Below are positions 27,909 through 37,045 of a DNA stretch of 37,821 nt, piece after piece. This DNA is from an uncultured Collinsella sp. Its GTDB lineage: Bacteria; Actinomycetota; Coriobacteriia; Coriobacteriales; Coriobacteriaceae. Under the pieces are notes generated by a model. The model saw nothing but the letters and a program-made list of their open reading frames with translations. It had not been told where the DNA came from and made no database searches. Position 1 is the stretch's first letter; each line of letters begins with the position of its first letter. The translations under genes were made by a program, and so were the position numbers. The stretch is from assembly GCA_958433005.1 (NCBI GenBank), contig CAUAWV010000020.1, forward strand, positions 1 through 37,821, read 5' to 3'.

Positions 27909-29207
27909 CTACTTGCGCAGCGGCTTGGGCAGCGGAATGCCTGCCGCAATGACTGCGGCGATGATCATGCAGACGATGCCTTTAAGCGGAAAACACATGA
28001 GCAGCAAGCCCACGACCATGACCGGCTGGCGCATGACGGCGCCCATCGTCGAGGCCGTGCAGACGGCGACGCAAAAGACCGGATCGGCGCCCGTCAGGAT
28101 GGCAAGGCCGTAGCCCAGGCTTACGCCCGAGAAGATAACCGGGAAGAAGTGGCCGCCGCGCCAGCCCATGTTGATGAGGGCGGGTGTCAGCATGGCCTTG
28201 AGAAGACCGGTCGCGATGAGCACACCGGCGGGGATGGTGAGGTAGGTCTCCATAAGTACGTCGGCCTGGGTCTCACCGGCAAACATGGTATAAGGCAGAA
28301 CTGTGCCGCAGATGGCGACCGCCAGACCAGCCAGCATGGCCTTGACGACGGGGCGCTCCCCTATTGCATGGGACAGCGCCTCACTTGCATGCTCAGAGAC
28401 AAAGTACAGCCAACCGCATACGGTGCCGACCAACGCCAGCGGAATGAGCCAGACAAGTTCCAGGTTACCCACCTGGGCGGCCTCGAACCTGGGCATGCCC
28501 ATGCCGCCGCCCATAAGCTGGCCGAGCAGCAGATAGGTGCCCAGACCGCCGGCAATCGCGATGCCGTAGACCACGGTCTTTTGCGCCTTGGGCAGCTTGA
28601 TGGTGATCTCATCGGACGCGGAGTCCTCGCCAGCGCCCTGGCCGTCGGCGCTACCGGCGAGCGGCGCCACAAAGCCAAACACGGGCGCGGTAAAGAGCGC
28701 CGTCAGGGCAGCCTGGGTGCCCAGCAGCGTGAGCTCCCTAAACTCGGCGCCAAAGCGACGCATGCGGTCGCCGACCCAGCTGCACAGACCCGCGATAACT
28801 CCGGTCAGGCCGGCCTCCGGTCCAATACTTCCGCCAAACAGCAGCGGCAGCAATGCCGCAAGCGAAAGCTTGCCGAGGTTGTCGTACGGGTAGCGACCGT
28901 CTTGTTTAACCTTGGCCATCACCTGGTTGAGGTCATCGGTCTTGGTGCCCGTAATCTTTTCGTACAGACCGATCAGCAGGCCGCCCAGCAAGCAGACAAA
29001 AAACGGGTACGGCAGAAAACCGAACGGGCCGCTCGCGAGCTCAGGCGAAGCGACGCCCAGCGCGTGCGGAATCTCGGTCCATAGATAGTCGACACCGTGC
29101 TCCATCGCAAAAAAGAACAGCCAGACCGCGGCGCCTGCGAACGCACCGGTCACGGCAACGCTAACTAAAAACAGCGCACGGTTTTTGGGTTTTGCAAGAC
29201 TATCCAT
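27909..29207 (-). CDS. ClC-family chloride channel/transporter homologue
   Basis: A 432-residue polytopic membrane protein of the voltage-gated chloride channel superfamily. The anion-pathway segment is GGSIGPEAGL (125-134), corresponding to the GxEGP loop with the gating Glu displaced to GPEAG. NMGWRGGHFFPVIFSGVSLGYG is the later conserved pore segment. A soluble acidic insert lies around 187-205 (DGQGAGEDSASDE). No CBS domains follow. ATG 29207 has GGGAGG upstream. Ion specificity is inferred from family only. Confidence 0.85.
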   Translation of the reverse strand: MDSLAKPKNRALFLVSVAVTGAFAGAAVWLFFFAMEHGVDYLWTEIPHALGVASPELASGPFGFLPYPFFVCLLGGLLIGLYEKITGTKTDDLNQVMAKVKQDGRYPYDNLGKLSLAALLPLLFGGSIGPEAGLTGVIAGLCSWVGDRMRRFGAEFRELTLLGTQAALTALFTAPVFGFVAPLAGSADGQGAGEDSASDEITIKLPKAQKTVVYGIAIAGGLGTYLLLGQLMGGGMGMPRFEAAQVGNLELVWLIPLALVGTVCGWLYFVSEHASEALSHAIGERPVVKAMLAGLAVAICGTVLPYTMFAGETQADVLMETYLTIPAGVLIATGLLKAMLTPALINMGWRGGHFFPVIFSGVSLGYGLAILTGADPVFCVAVCTASTMGAVMRQPVMVVGLLLMCFPLKGIVCMIIAAVIAAGIPLPKPLRK

Positions 29208-29332
29208 CGGGACCTCCCGTGGTCAAATTCGGCAAAGATACGTTTTATTGTAGAGCGAGCGTTACCCGAACGAGCCAACCGTCTGCGCCGCAAACGGCAC
29301 CATTGGGAGTCATAGTGGGGCAGGCTCAAGAC

Positions 29333-29866
29333 TTATCCGTTGATAATCGAGGCAATCTCGCGCAAATCGTCGGCAAAGTAGATGCCGTGCTGGCGCCTCG
29401 GGCTCGAAAGCCCTTTATCAATCATGCGTCCGAGCAGCGCCTTGAGATCGTTGTAGTAACCGTCCAGGTTATACAGGATGCACGGCGCGCTCAGATGCCC
29501 CAGCGACACGGCCGACATGACCTCGGCAATCTCCTCGAGCGTACCCGTCCCGCCGGGAAAGGCAATGAAGGCATCACCAAGCTCGATCATCTTGGCCTTG
29601 CGCTCGGCCATGTCGCTCGTCACGATGAGGTCGTCGATGCCATCGTGCTGAAACTCGGCCTCGATAAAAAAGCTCGGCTCCACGCCCGTCACGTGTCCAC
29701 CGGCATCGAGCACGCTATCGGCGAGCGCGCCCATCAAGCCCGACTTGGACCCGCCGTATACCAACGCGTGTCCGTTAGCGCCAATCCAGTTGCCCAGCTC
29801 CTGCACCGCGGGCAGAAACGCCGGGTCATTACCGACGCTGGCACCCAGATACACGGTGATATTCAT
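29333..29866 (-). CDS. LOG-family (TIGR00730) nucleotide hydrolase-like protein
   Basis: A 177-residue Rossmann-fold protein of the LOG/lysine-decarboxylase-like family; characterised members release cytokinin bases from riboside monophosphates. It has VYGGSKSGLMGALAD near the N terminus and the hallmark PGGTGTLEE (about 104-112) with catalytic Arg/Glu. ATG 29866 has GAGGGGG upstream. Its bacterial substrate is unknown. It lies 36 bases after the potassium channel gene on the same strand, so they may share a transcript. Confidence 0.9.
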   Translation of the reverse strand: MNITVYLGASVGNDPAFLPAVQELGNWIGANGHALVYGGSKSGLMGALADSVLDAGGHVTGVEPSFFIEAEFQHDGIDDLIVTSDMAERKAKMIELGDAFIAFPGGTGTLEEIAEVMSAVSLGHLSAPCILYNLDGYYNDLKALLGRMIDKGLSSPRRQHGIYFADDLREIASIING

Positions 29867-29902
29867 ATTCAGTCCCCCTCATCGTGACGCACGGCGCCCG
29901 TT

Positions 29903-30328
29903 CTAGCGCTGGCGTCGACGATACTCGCGCACGCGACGCGAAAGATCGGCGAGCTCGTCACGATCGAGCTCTTCCAAATGCTCAAGATCGTCCATAAAGC
30001 GCGCCATGGTGTCCTTTTGGCGCATCTTGATGAGCGTATTGCAGTAGTTCACCGCCACGCCCGTAAGCATGGCGATGTAGAAGATGCTGATGACGCTCAA
30101 GACGACGGTAATCGCGCGGGCAACCGGTGTCTCGGCCGGAATGTCACCAAAGCCGATGGTCGAGACCGTCTCAAAGCTAAACCAAAGTCCATCGCCAAAG
30201 GTGAGGGTCGTGGGCTCGGACAGCCAGACGGCCGTCGAGCACAGCAGATAGAACACAAGAAACAGGCCCGTGATGCGCGCAAAGCCAGCCTGGCGCAACA
30301 CGTCGGCAAGCGTCCTCAACTTGTTCAT
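29903..30328 (-). CDS. Two-helix potassium channel
   Basis: A 141-residue membrane protein: helix 1 (about 17-37, GLFLVFYLLCSTAVWLS), pore loop with the selectivity filter TIGFGD (FETVSTIGFGDIPAETPVAR) and helix 2 (AITVVLSVISIFYIAMLTGVAV), then a charged cytosolic helix of about 45 residues (MRQKDTMARFMDDLEHLEEL) that could form a coiled coil. It has no RCK/TrkA-N domain. I choose ATG 30328 because GGGGTCGCG precedes it and the upstream extension is repeat-derived. GFGD in place of GYGD is common in bacterial channels. Confidence 0.85.
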   Translation of the reverse strand: MNKLRTLADVLRQAGFARITGLFLVFYLLCSTAVWLSEPTTLTFGDGLWFSFETVSTIGFGDIPAETPVARAITVVLSVISIFYIAMLTGVAVNYCNTLIKMRQKDTMARFMDDLEHLEELDRDELADLSRRVREYRRRQR

Positions 30329-30397
30329 CGCGACCCCTTTTCCCAGACGCCCAATCACATTCGCTCGGTATTGTCCCACGCCTCCCCCGCAAACGGA

Positions 30398-30453
30398 ACT
30401 AGTCATTGGACGTTCTTAAATGACTAGTCAAACAAGAACGTCCCCAATGACTA
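30398..30453. repeat. Compound third-family palindrome
   Basis: A forward copy (30398-30428; ACTAGTCATT and AATGACTAGT arms, core GGACGTTCTTA, two G shorter than at 17803) is followed at 30434-30453 by the reverse complement of its left half. The second half has the full run of four C, so the two halves can also pair with each other into one long hairpin. Located between the divergent channel and histidine kinase genes. Confidence 0.85.
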
Positions 30454-30539
30454 CCTGACCGTTTAGCGGTGCGGTGGCTGAGTGGGCAGGTTGAGCTGGT
30501 ATCCTTATGTGATACTGTCTCGACTCGATAGGATTTCAT

Positions 30540-33344
30540 GTGAAACCTTCCGCCATCCTTCGTTTGGCTCTATATCGCACCCTAGCCGTTGCGGTTGCCG
30601 TACTCACCGTACTGAGCGCCGTCATGCCTGCCCCCGCCTTTGCCGCCGACTCCGACCACCAGGTCAAGACGGTCCGCGTTGGCTGGCTCGTCAACAACAA
30701 AGGCTTCCAGGAAGGCACGCCGGGCGAGCGCCTCTCGGGATGGGGCTACGAGTACCTCCAGACCCTCTCGTATTACACAAAGGGCTGGCAATACGAATAC
30801 GTTAGCGGCACCTTCTCCGAGCTTATGGACATGCTCGAGGCGGGCGAAATCGACCTCATGCCCAACATCTCGTATTCGGCAGAACGCGAGCAGAAGCTGC
30901 TCTTTTCCTCAAATCCCGAGGGCACCGAGCGCTACTATATCTACGCCAGGCCCGACCGCGACGATCTGGCCAAGGGTGACCCTCAGGCGCTCCAAGGCCT
31001 CACCATCGGCTGCAACTCTGGCGTTATGCAAACTATCGTCGGCCAGCAGTGGCTCGCCAACGAAGACGTTACCTGCACCTATAAAGAAATCGACACCGGC
31101 AGCGCCCTCTTTGAGGCGCTTGCAGACGGCGAGGTCGACGCCGTCATCATGAACGACACCATTTCGTCGCCCGATGCGTCACCCATGTTCTACGTAGGCT
31201 CGAGCGACTACTATTTTGCCGTTCCCAAAAGCCGCCCTGACCTGATGAACGACATCAACGCCGCCATGACGACCATCGCCCGCGATAACCCGCGCTATAA
31301 CGAGGAAGTCAAAACGAGTTACTCGACCCAAAACAGTGGCTCGTCATCGCTCACCGGCACCGAGACCACCTGGCTCAAAGAAAACGGCAATACCATCACG
31401 CTCGGCTATCTTAAAAACCAACTTCCCTACTGTACGCAAAATGACGACGGCGAGATGGAAGGGTCGCTCGCCTCGCTTGCAACGACGTTGCACGACAAGT
31501 TTGACATTACGGTCAAAACAATCGCACTCTCGAACAACAAGCAAATGATCAAAGCCCTTTCCAACGGAACCATCGATGTCGCCCTGCCGTTGTTTCGCGA
31601 CTACTGGCTCGCCGAGCAGACAGGGGTCATCCAGTCAAACTCGATGGGAACGGTTTCGCTGACCGCCATTCACAGTGGCAAAAACCTGAACAGCGACCTT
31701 AAGAACATCGCTTGTACAAAGAGCACAATCGTTAACCGTTTTGAGCTCGAAAGTCTCTTTCCGAACGCAACGGTAACCGAGTATTCGAATGACGGCGAGG
31801 TGCTCAAAGCCCTCGATGAGGGGAAGGCACGTTGCATCATTGTCCCCAGCACGCGCCTGGAAACTCTCCGCGACATCTACGACATCGAGGATTTCGAAAC
31901 ACAGGAACTCACCAACACGGCACAACTATCGTGTTTAATTTCGCGCGGCAAGCCCGAGCTGCTGGGAATCATCAATAAGGGCATCGTCAATGCAGGTGAA
32001 TCGCTCTCTGCAAACAGCTATTTCCCCACATCGTACTCGGCGCAAGAATCGGATGCGTTCCGACTTCTCTACCGCAACCGCATCGTCATTGCGGCAGTCG
32101 TCATTTGCATTTTGCTCACCGGCATCGTCATCCTTGTCTGGTCGCTTTACCGCGCACAGGAGGAACGGCAGAAAGCCGATGCCGCCAACGCCGCCAAAAC
32201 CGCTTTCCTCACGCGCATGAGCCACGACATCCGCACGCCGCTCAACGGCATCCTAGGCCTTATCGAAATTGAGGAATTGAGAGAAGGCGACATGCAGGTC
32301 GCCCGCGAAAGCCGCGCCAAGGCGCGCGTTGCCGCCAATCACCTGCTGTCACTGATTAACGACATCCTCGAGATGGGCAGGATCGAGGAGTGCAAAGTGA
32401 CGCTCGAGCACGAATCATTCAACCTTAAAGAGCTGTGCGACAATGTGCTCGTACTGTGCAAGCTCCGCGCATCGGACCGCGGCATAACCATGCTCGACAC
32501 CAGCGAGCCCTACGCTGTCGACCAATATATGATCGGCAGCCCCACCCATATTCGGCAGATCCTTGTCAACCTGCTCGACAACAGCATCAAGTACAACAAG
32601 CACGGAGGCACCGTCACGTTCTCATCGACCATCAAACCGGTCGACGACGAGCACGCCGTGTTTTGCTTTAGCGTCTCGGATACCGGCATTGGTATGACGC
32701 CCGAGTTTTTGACGCACATTTACGAGCCGTTTGCCCAGGAAGGCGCCGATGCGCGCAGCAAGTTCCAAGGAACCGGCATTGGCATGTCTATCGTCAAATC
32801 GCTCATCGATATGATGGGCGGCACGATTGAGATTTCGAGTGAGGTTGGCGTGGGGAGTACGTTTGACGTCCGGATTCCGCTCGATATCGACAAGAACCCT
32901 CAGATAAAAGAATGTGCAGACGCGCAGGTAAGCAGCTGCTCGCTCGCCGGCATGAACGTCCTTTTGGCAGAAGATAACGAACTCAATGCCGAGATTGCCC
33001 AAGCTCTGCTCGAAAGCGAAGGCATCGTCGTGACTCGCGCCGCCGACGGCAACGAGACAGTCGACCTATACGTTAGCCGTCCCGCCGGCAGCTTCGATGC
33101 AATCCTGATGGACATCATGATGCCGGGCATGGATGGCTACGAGGCAACCCGCGCGATTCGTCTGAGCGAAAAGGCCGATGCAGCCGACATCCCCATCATC
33201 GCGCTCACTGCCAACGCCTTCAACGAGGACGCCAAGGCGGCACACGATGCCGGTATGAACGCCCATCTGCCCAAACCGCTCGACTTTAACAAGCTCAAAA
33301 ACATACTCGCCCGCATCAAGAAAAACGGAACTGTTTCGCTATAG
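30540..33344 (+). CDS. Hybrid sensor histidine kinase with two periplasmic-binding-protein domains
   Basis: A 934-residue membrane sensor. A signal peptide (about 1-35, ending PAFAA) precedes two SBP_bac_3-like solute-binding domains (about 42-265 and 285-505), a membrane helix (about 516-538), HisKA with SHDIRTPLNG (His 562), HATPase_c (NLLDNSIKYN, SDTGIGM, GTGIGMSIVKSL; about 660-780) and a receiver domain (LLAEDNELN, phospho-acceptor Asp 858 in LMDIMMPGMDG, LPKPLD; about 803-925). It is BvgS/EvgS-like but ends at the receiver with no Hpt domain. The GTG start has AGGA upstream. The ligand is probably an amino acid or similar solute. No partner response regulator is adjacent. Confidence 0.9.
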   Translation: MKPSAILRLALYRTLAVAVAVLTVLSAVMPAPAFAADSDHQVKTVRVGWLVNNKGFQEGTPGERLSGWGYEYLQTLSYYTKGWQYEYVSGTFSELMDMLEAGEIDLMPNISYSAEREQKLLFSSNPEGTERYYIYARPDRDDLAKGDPQALQGLTIGCNSGVMQTIVGQQWLANEDVTCTYKEIDTGSALFEALADGEVDAVIMNDTISSPDASPMFYVGSSDYYFAVPKSRPDLMNDINAAMTTIARDNPRYNEEVKTSYSTQNSGSSSLTGTETTWLKENGNTITLGYLKNQLPYCTQNDDGEMEGSLASLATTLHDKFDITVKTIALSNNKQMIKALSNGTIDVALPLFRDYWLAEQTGVIQSNSMGTVSLTAIHSGKNLNSDLKNIACTKSTIVNRFELESLFPNATVTEYSNDGEVLKALDEGKARCIIVPSTRLETLRDIYDIEDFETQELTNTAQLSCLISRGKPELLGIINKGIVNAGESLSANSYFPTSYSAQESDAFRLLYRNRIVIAAVVICILLTGIVILVWSLYRAQEERQKADAANAAKTAFLTRMSHDIRTPLNGILGLIEIEELREGDMQVARESRAKARVAANHLLSLINDILEMGRIEECKVTLEHESFNLKELCDNVLVLCKLRASDRGITMLDTSEPYAVDQYMIGSPTHIRQILVNLLDNSIKYNKHGGTVTFSSTIKPVDDEHAVFCFSVSDTGIGMTPEFLTHIYEPFAQEGADARSKFQGTGIGMSIVKSLIDMMGGTIEISSEVGVGSTFDVRIPLDIDKNPQIKECADAQVSSCSLAGMNVLLAEDNELNAEIAQALLESEGIVVTRAADGNETVDLYVSRPAGSFDAILMDIMMPGMDGYEATRAIRLSEKADAADIPIIALTANAFNEDAKAAHDAGMNAHLPKPLDFNKLKNILARIKKNGTVSL

Positions 33345-33386
33345 TTTGCGTTTAACCACCATGCACAGCCAGAAAGGAAGCCAACG

Positions 33387-33866
33387 ATGTTTAGGCCCTT
33401 ACGTCGAAAGAAACGCGCCATCACTGACGAGGAAGCGCGCGAGTTGCTCGCCACCTGTAAGCGCGGCGTCTTTGCCGTCAACGGCGATGATGGCTACCCC
33501 TATGCCATTCCCGTCAACTACTTCTTTGACGCCGAGCACGACAAGATTTATTTCCATGGCGCCAAGGCCGGCCACAAGGTCGATTCGCTCAGGCGTGACG
33601 ATAAAGTCTGCTTTACCGTTTACGGCAACGAGTGGTACAAGGACGGCGACTGGGCTCCTTACGTCATGAGCACTGTGGTCTTTGGCCGTTGCCGCCTGGT
33701 AGATGAAGCGCCTGCGTTTATCGAGGACAAAGTCCGCCAGCTCGCGCTTAAGTACTACCCTTCTGCCGAAGAAGTCGAGGAAGAAATCGCCAAAGACATC
33801 AAGGGCGTCCAACTCTACGAGATTTCAATTGAGCATCTTTGCGGCAAGCAGATTCAGGAAAAGTAG
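33387..33866 (+). CDS. Pyridoxamine-5'-phosphate-oxidase-like flavoprotein (NimA-like)
   Basis: A 159-residue split-barrel FMN protein: CKRGVFAVNGDDGYPYAIPVNYFFD, KIYFHGAKAGHKVDSLRRDDKVCFTVYG and STVVFGRCRLVDE match the NimA/pyridoxamine oxidase-like group. Nim proteins reduce nitroimidazoles, but many relatives have other roles, so no resistance claim is made. ATG 33387 follows AGAAAGGAAG. It lies 42 bases after the kinase gene and may share its transcript. A hairpin follows. Confidence 0.85.
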   Translation: MFRPLRRKKRAITDEEARELLATCKRGVFAVNGDDGYPYAIPVNYFFDAEHDKIYFHGAKAGHKVDSLRRDDKVCFTVYGNEWYKDGDWAPYVMSTVVFGRCRLVDEAPAFIEDKVRQLALKYYPSAEEVEEEIAKDIKGVQLYEISIEHLCGKQIQEK

Positions 33867-33899
33867 CGAATGCGAAAAACGCGCTCGCTACCCTCTGCG

Positions 33900-33940
33900 C
33901 CCCATGCGCCCACGCATTTTGACGGCGTGGGCGCATGGGG
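33900..33940. terminator. Strong hairpin between NimA-like and MalY-like genes
   Basis: CCCCATGCGCCCACGC and GCGTGGGCGCATGGGG pair perfectly (16 bp) around a 9-base loop between convergent genes. There is no T run, so intrinsic termination is possible but weak. Confidence 0.65.
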
Positions 33941-33963
33941 CAGCACTCGAATCGAGCGCCCCC

Positions 33964-35175
33964 CTATACCCCAAAAACGTAGCGGTCCAGGCGCTCACAC
34001 GCCTCCTTTACCCGCGAAAGGGGCAGTGCCAGATTCACGCGAATGTGGCAGGGCCCGTGGAACGGGCGGCCGTCCTGATACCCCACGCCCACGCGCGCCC
34101 CCTCGTCGAGCAGCCACTGAATATCGCGGCCATGCTCGCGGCACCACTCGGTGCAGTCCAGAAACACCATGTAGGTGCCCTGCGGACGCGAATAGGACAC
34201 GCCCGCAAAATGCTTGTCCACGTAATTGCAGAAGTAGTCGACGTTGCCCTCGATGACCTCATTGAGCTCATCAACCCACTCGTAGCCTTGCGGCTGGTAG
34301 GCACCGATAAGCGCATGCATGGAGAGGACGTTCATCTCGTTGTAGTGCGTCTTGTTGGACACGGCGCACACGCGGTCGCGCAGCGTCTCGTTATAGATGA
34401 TGTGGTAGCTGCCGACCAGGCCCGCCAGGTTAAACGTCTTGCTGGGCGCATAGAGGGCAACCGTGCGCATGCGGGCATCCTCGCTCACCGACTGCGTCGG
34501 GATATGCTTGTGACCCGGCAGGATGATATCGGACCAAATCTCATCCGAGATCACCACGCAATCGTGCTGGCGATAGATGTCCATGGCACGTTCGATCTCG
34601 TCGCGCCCCCATACGCGGCCGCAGGGATTGTGCGGCGAGCAGAACACCGCGGCATGGATGTGGTTTTGGGCGAGCTTTCGCTCCATGTCCTCAAAGTCCA
34701 TGCGCCACACGCCCCGATCGTCGAGCTTAAGCGGGCTGTGGACAATGCGATAGCCCGCGGCTTCGATAGACTTGGTAAAGCCGATGTAGGTGGGACTGTG
34801 GACCAGTACCGCATCGCCCGGCTGGACATATGCGCGCAGCGTCGACACGACACCGCCCAGCACGCCGTTTTCGTAGCCGATATGCTCCGGCGCCAAGCCC
34901 TCAACGCCGTTGCGACGGCTTTGCCATTCGATGATGCGGTCGAAGTACTCGTCACGCGGATTGAAATAGCCAAACATGGGATGCTGGGCGCGCTGAATGA
35001 TGTGTTCCTGAACCGTGGGCACCGTGGCAAAATTCATATCCGCCACCCACATGGGGATGCGGTCGAAGCCCTCGTCGGGTGCGTTCGGAGCCATGTCGGG
35101 AATTTCTCCCCAGGAGTCAACGGCGATGGCGTCCATACCGTGGCGGTCGATAAGCGAGGTAAAGTCGTATTTCAT
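33964..35175 (-). CDS. MalY/PatB-family PLP-dependent C-S lyase
   Basis: A 403-residue fold-type I PLP enzyme of the MalY/PatB group (cystathionine beta-lyase-type, releasing thiols from cysteine conjugates). The N-terminal IPMWVADMNFATVP, HNPCGRVW, VISDEIWSD and the PLP lysine in YAPSKTFNLAGLVGSY are clear. ATG 35175 has GGGAGCTC upstream. The physiological substrate cannot be determined from sequence. Confidence 0.9.
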   Translation of the reverse strand: MKYDFTSLIDRHGMDAIAVDSWGEIPDMAPNAPDEGFDRIPMWVADMNFATVPTVQEHIIQRAQHPMFGYFNPRDEYFDRIIEWQSRRNGVEGLAPEHIGYENGVLGGVVSTLRAYVQPGDAVLVHSPTYIGFTKSIEAAGYRIVHSPLKLDDRGVWRMDFEDMERKLAQNHIHAAVFCSPHNPCGRVWGRDEIERAMDIYRQHDCVVISDEIWSDIILPGHKHIPTQSVSEDARMRTVALYAPSKTFNLAGLVGSYHIIYNETLRDRVCAVSNKTHYNEMNVLSMHALIGAYQPQGYEWVDELNEVIEGNVDYFCNYVDKHFAGVSYSRPQGTYMVFLDCTEWCREHGRDIQWLLDEGARVGVGYQDGRPFHGPCHIRVNLALPLSRVKEACERLDRYVFGV

Positions 35176-35287
35176 GCTGAGCTCCCGTGCAAAGCGGATT
35201 GTTTCGGTAGGCGTTATTGTCCACCAGCGTGGGCGGTTTTGGAGCGGAGTTTGGCGCTTAATTTGACGGGTGCGGACGAATGGCTGG

Positions 35288-36034
35288 TTAGTCTCGCGCG
35301 TCGTTGATGGCGGTTATCGTCAACCTGGTTCCGTCGACCGTAAACGATATGTCAAGCCCAGCGTAAGCCAAATGGTAAACGCGGTTTGGCTCGTGTTTGC
35401 TGCCCGCACGGCGCGGATCTTGGCGGAGCACCTCGATCAAGCCGGGGAGCTTTGTGTCCGGGACCATGTCCCGCAGCGCTTGCGGGAGCTCGACATCGAG
35501 CTCTTGCCATGGCGCGTCCTCAATCCAGCCGCCCGTCGCATCCGGGTGACAGTCCGCAAACGGAATGTAAGGCTTAATGTCGTAGATGGGCGTACCGTCG
35601 CGCAGGTCGGCCCCCAGCACATGGATGATGGGACCATCGTCGGTGAGCTCGACACGATCAAGCTTGACGCAGGTGAGCCCGATGGGATTAGGGCGAAACG
35701 GACTGCGCGTGGCAAACACGCCCACGCGTTCGGCTCCACCCAGACGCGGTGGGCGCACGGTTTTCGACCATTTTGCGTTGGTGCCGGACCTGTCCTGCGT
35801 TTTGGCATCGGCGGCTATGTCCTTAGCCGTGCCGCCGGGCGTTCCGTTTTCGAAGCGCCAGAGCAGCCATAGGTGAGAGAAGGAGTCCAGACCCTCAACT
35901 GCAGCGTTGGAGGCAAATTCCGGCTCAAAGACGATGCGTCCCTGCAGATGGGGCGCCAAAAAGCTGTTGCGTGGGATGCCGAACTTCTGCGGCAGGTCGG
36001 TATGTATGTGTGCAATAGGTTCCATGCCGGTCAT
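35288..36034 (-). CDS. trmO: tRNA (t6A37)-methyltransferase TrmO
   Basis: TsaA/TrmO family enzyme, which methylates the N6 of t6A at position 37 of threonine tRNAs with SAM. Seen: IAHIHTDLPQKFGIPRNSFL at the N terminus, FSHLWLLWRF, ATRSPFRPNPIGLT with the hallmark RPNPIGL and YDIKPYIPFADC. The length of 248 residues is typical; the C-terminal extension (about 170-248) fits the bacterial type. ATG 36034 and ATG 36025 are both possible; neither has a good ribosome binding site. Confidence 0.9.
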   Translation of the reverse strand: MTGMEPIAHIHTDLPQKFGIPRNSFLAPHLQGRIVFEPEFASNAAVEGLDSFSHLWLLWRFENGTPGGTAKDIAADAKTQDRSGTNAKWSKTVRPPRLGGAERVGVFATRSPFRPNPIGLTCVKLDRVELTDDGPIIHVLGADLRDGTPIYDIKPYIPFADCHPDATGGWIEDAPWQELDVELPQALRDMVPDTKLPGLIEVLRQDPRRAGSKHEPNRVYHLAYAGLDISFTVDGTRLTITAINDARD

Positions 36035-36091
36035 TGTACGGCATGGAGGCGTGGGGTGTTGCGCGCAATTCTTCGCCGCGGTCCCCGTCGT

Positions 36092-36135
36092 GCAACCAAC
36101 GGTTGCTTGGAAGGGTGCCGGCCGCCGCGTATGCT
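36092..36135 (+). promoter_or_regulatory. Promoter with overlapping dyad upstream of the XRE fusion gene
   Basis: -35 TTGGAA (36107-36112), 17-base spacer and -10 TATGCT (36130-36135). Immediately upstream is a perfect dyad, GCAACC-AAC-GGTTGC (36092-36106), placed as an XRE-type operator would be for autoregulation. AAAGGAG follows before the start codon. Confidence 0.5.
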
Positions 36136-36165
36136 TAAAGCAACAAACAGCAGAAAGGAGCCGTC

Positions 36166-36993
36166 ATGGCCTTTGCAGAAAAGCTCATCGCCATCCGCCG
36201 CGACAACAATCTCACCCAAGAGCAACTCGCCGCCAAGCTCTTCGTCACACGCCAAGCCGTCAGCCGTTGGGAACGCGGCGAAGTCACGCCGGGCATCGAC
36301 ATGATGAAGCTCATTGCCGCCATAACCGGAGAACCGCTGTCCCACCTGCTCGAAATGCCCGAGCACTATTGCCAGAGCTGCGGCATGATACTCACGCCCG
36401 ACGACTGCGGCACCGATGCTCACGGCGCAACGACCGACCATTACTGCAAGTGGTGCTACGACCACGGCAAGTACACCTACGAGACCACGATGGAGGCCAT
36501 GATTGAGGATTGCGCCCCGCGCCTGGCACAAAACACCGGTATGTCGCTCGACGAAGCCGTCTCTCTCATGGGCGCCGTGCTGCCGCAATTGGAGCGCTGG
36601 CGCACCGTGCAGGAAAACGAGGAGCGCTACGGTGCCGAGGCGCGGGCGCGCTATGGCGACGAGGCCGTCGATGCAGCAAACGAGGCACTGCTGGACATGG
36701 ACCCCGAGACATGGAACGACATGAAGGAACTTGAACGCGCTATTCTGGGCCAGCTCTCGATCGCCATGGGCGACGGCGAACCGGATGGAAGCGAGGCGCG
36801 CAAGCTTGTCGCAATGCACCGTCGATGGATTGGCCTTAACTGGGGACACGAACCCCAAGACGAAGCATACCTGGGCCTCGCCCACGGCTATCTTGCCGAT
36901 CAGCGCTTTGTTGACTACTACGACAAGCCCTGCGGCACCGGAGCTACGGCGTTTCTGGTACAGGCCATCGAGTCGTCGCTGGCCCGTGCATAG
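36166..36993 (+). CDS. XRE helix-turn-helix, zinc-ribbon and TipAS-like fusion regulator
   Basis: A 275-residue protein in three parts. Residues 1-62 form an XRE helix-turn-helix (LTQEQLAAKLFVTRQAVSRWERGE). Residues 68-118 hold a zinc ribbon (YCQSCGMIL, then HYCKWCYDHGKYTYE). Residues about 150-270 resemble the TipAS antibiotic-binding fold (ERYGAEARARYG, helices, RWIGLNWGHEPQDEAYLGLAHGYLADQRFVDYY). TipAS normally sits behind a MerR domain, so here a different DNA-binding head may be joined to a ligand-sensing helical domain. The TipAS call is by pattern only. ATG 36166 follows AAAGGAG. It may regulate itself through the upstream dyad. The glutaredoxin gene follows 52 bases later. Confidence 0.8.
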   Translation: MAFAEKLIAIRRDNNLTQEQLAAKLFVTRQAVSRWERGEVTPGIDMMKLIAAITGEPLSHLLEMPEHYCQSCGMILTPDDCGTDAHGATTDHYCKWCYDHGKYTYETTMEAMIEDCAPRLAQNTGMSLDEAVSLMGAVLPQLERWRTVQENEERYGAEARARYGDEAVDAANEALLDMDPETWNDMKELERAILGQLSIAMGDGEPDGSEARKLVAMHRRWIGLNWGHEPQDEAYLGLAHGYLADQRFVDYYDKPCGTGATAFLVQAIESSLARA

Positions 36994-37045
36994 ATTGCGG
37001 CGGCTTTGGGTATTTCAATCAAAACCGCAACCGATTGGAGACACC

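Noticed and set aside
30466..30539. GCGGTGGCTGAGTGGGCAGG looks like the start of a Leu/Ser-type tRNA
   Set aside because: No matching acceptor 3' strand, anticodon stem or T-loop follows before the kinase start codon.
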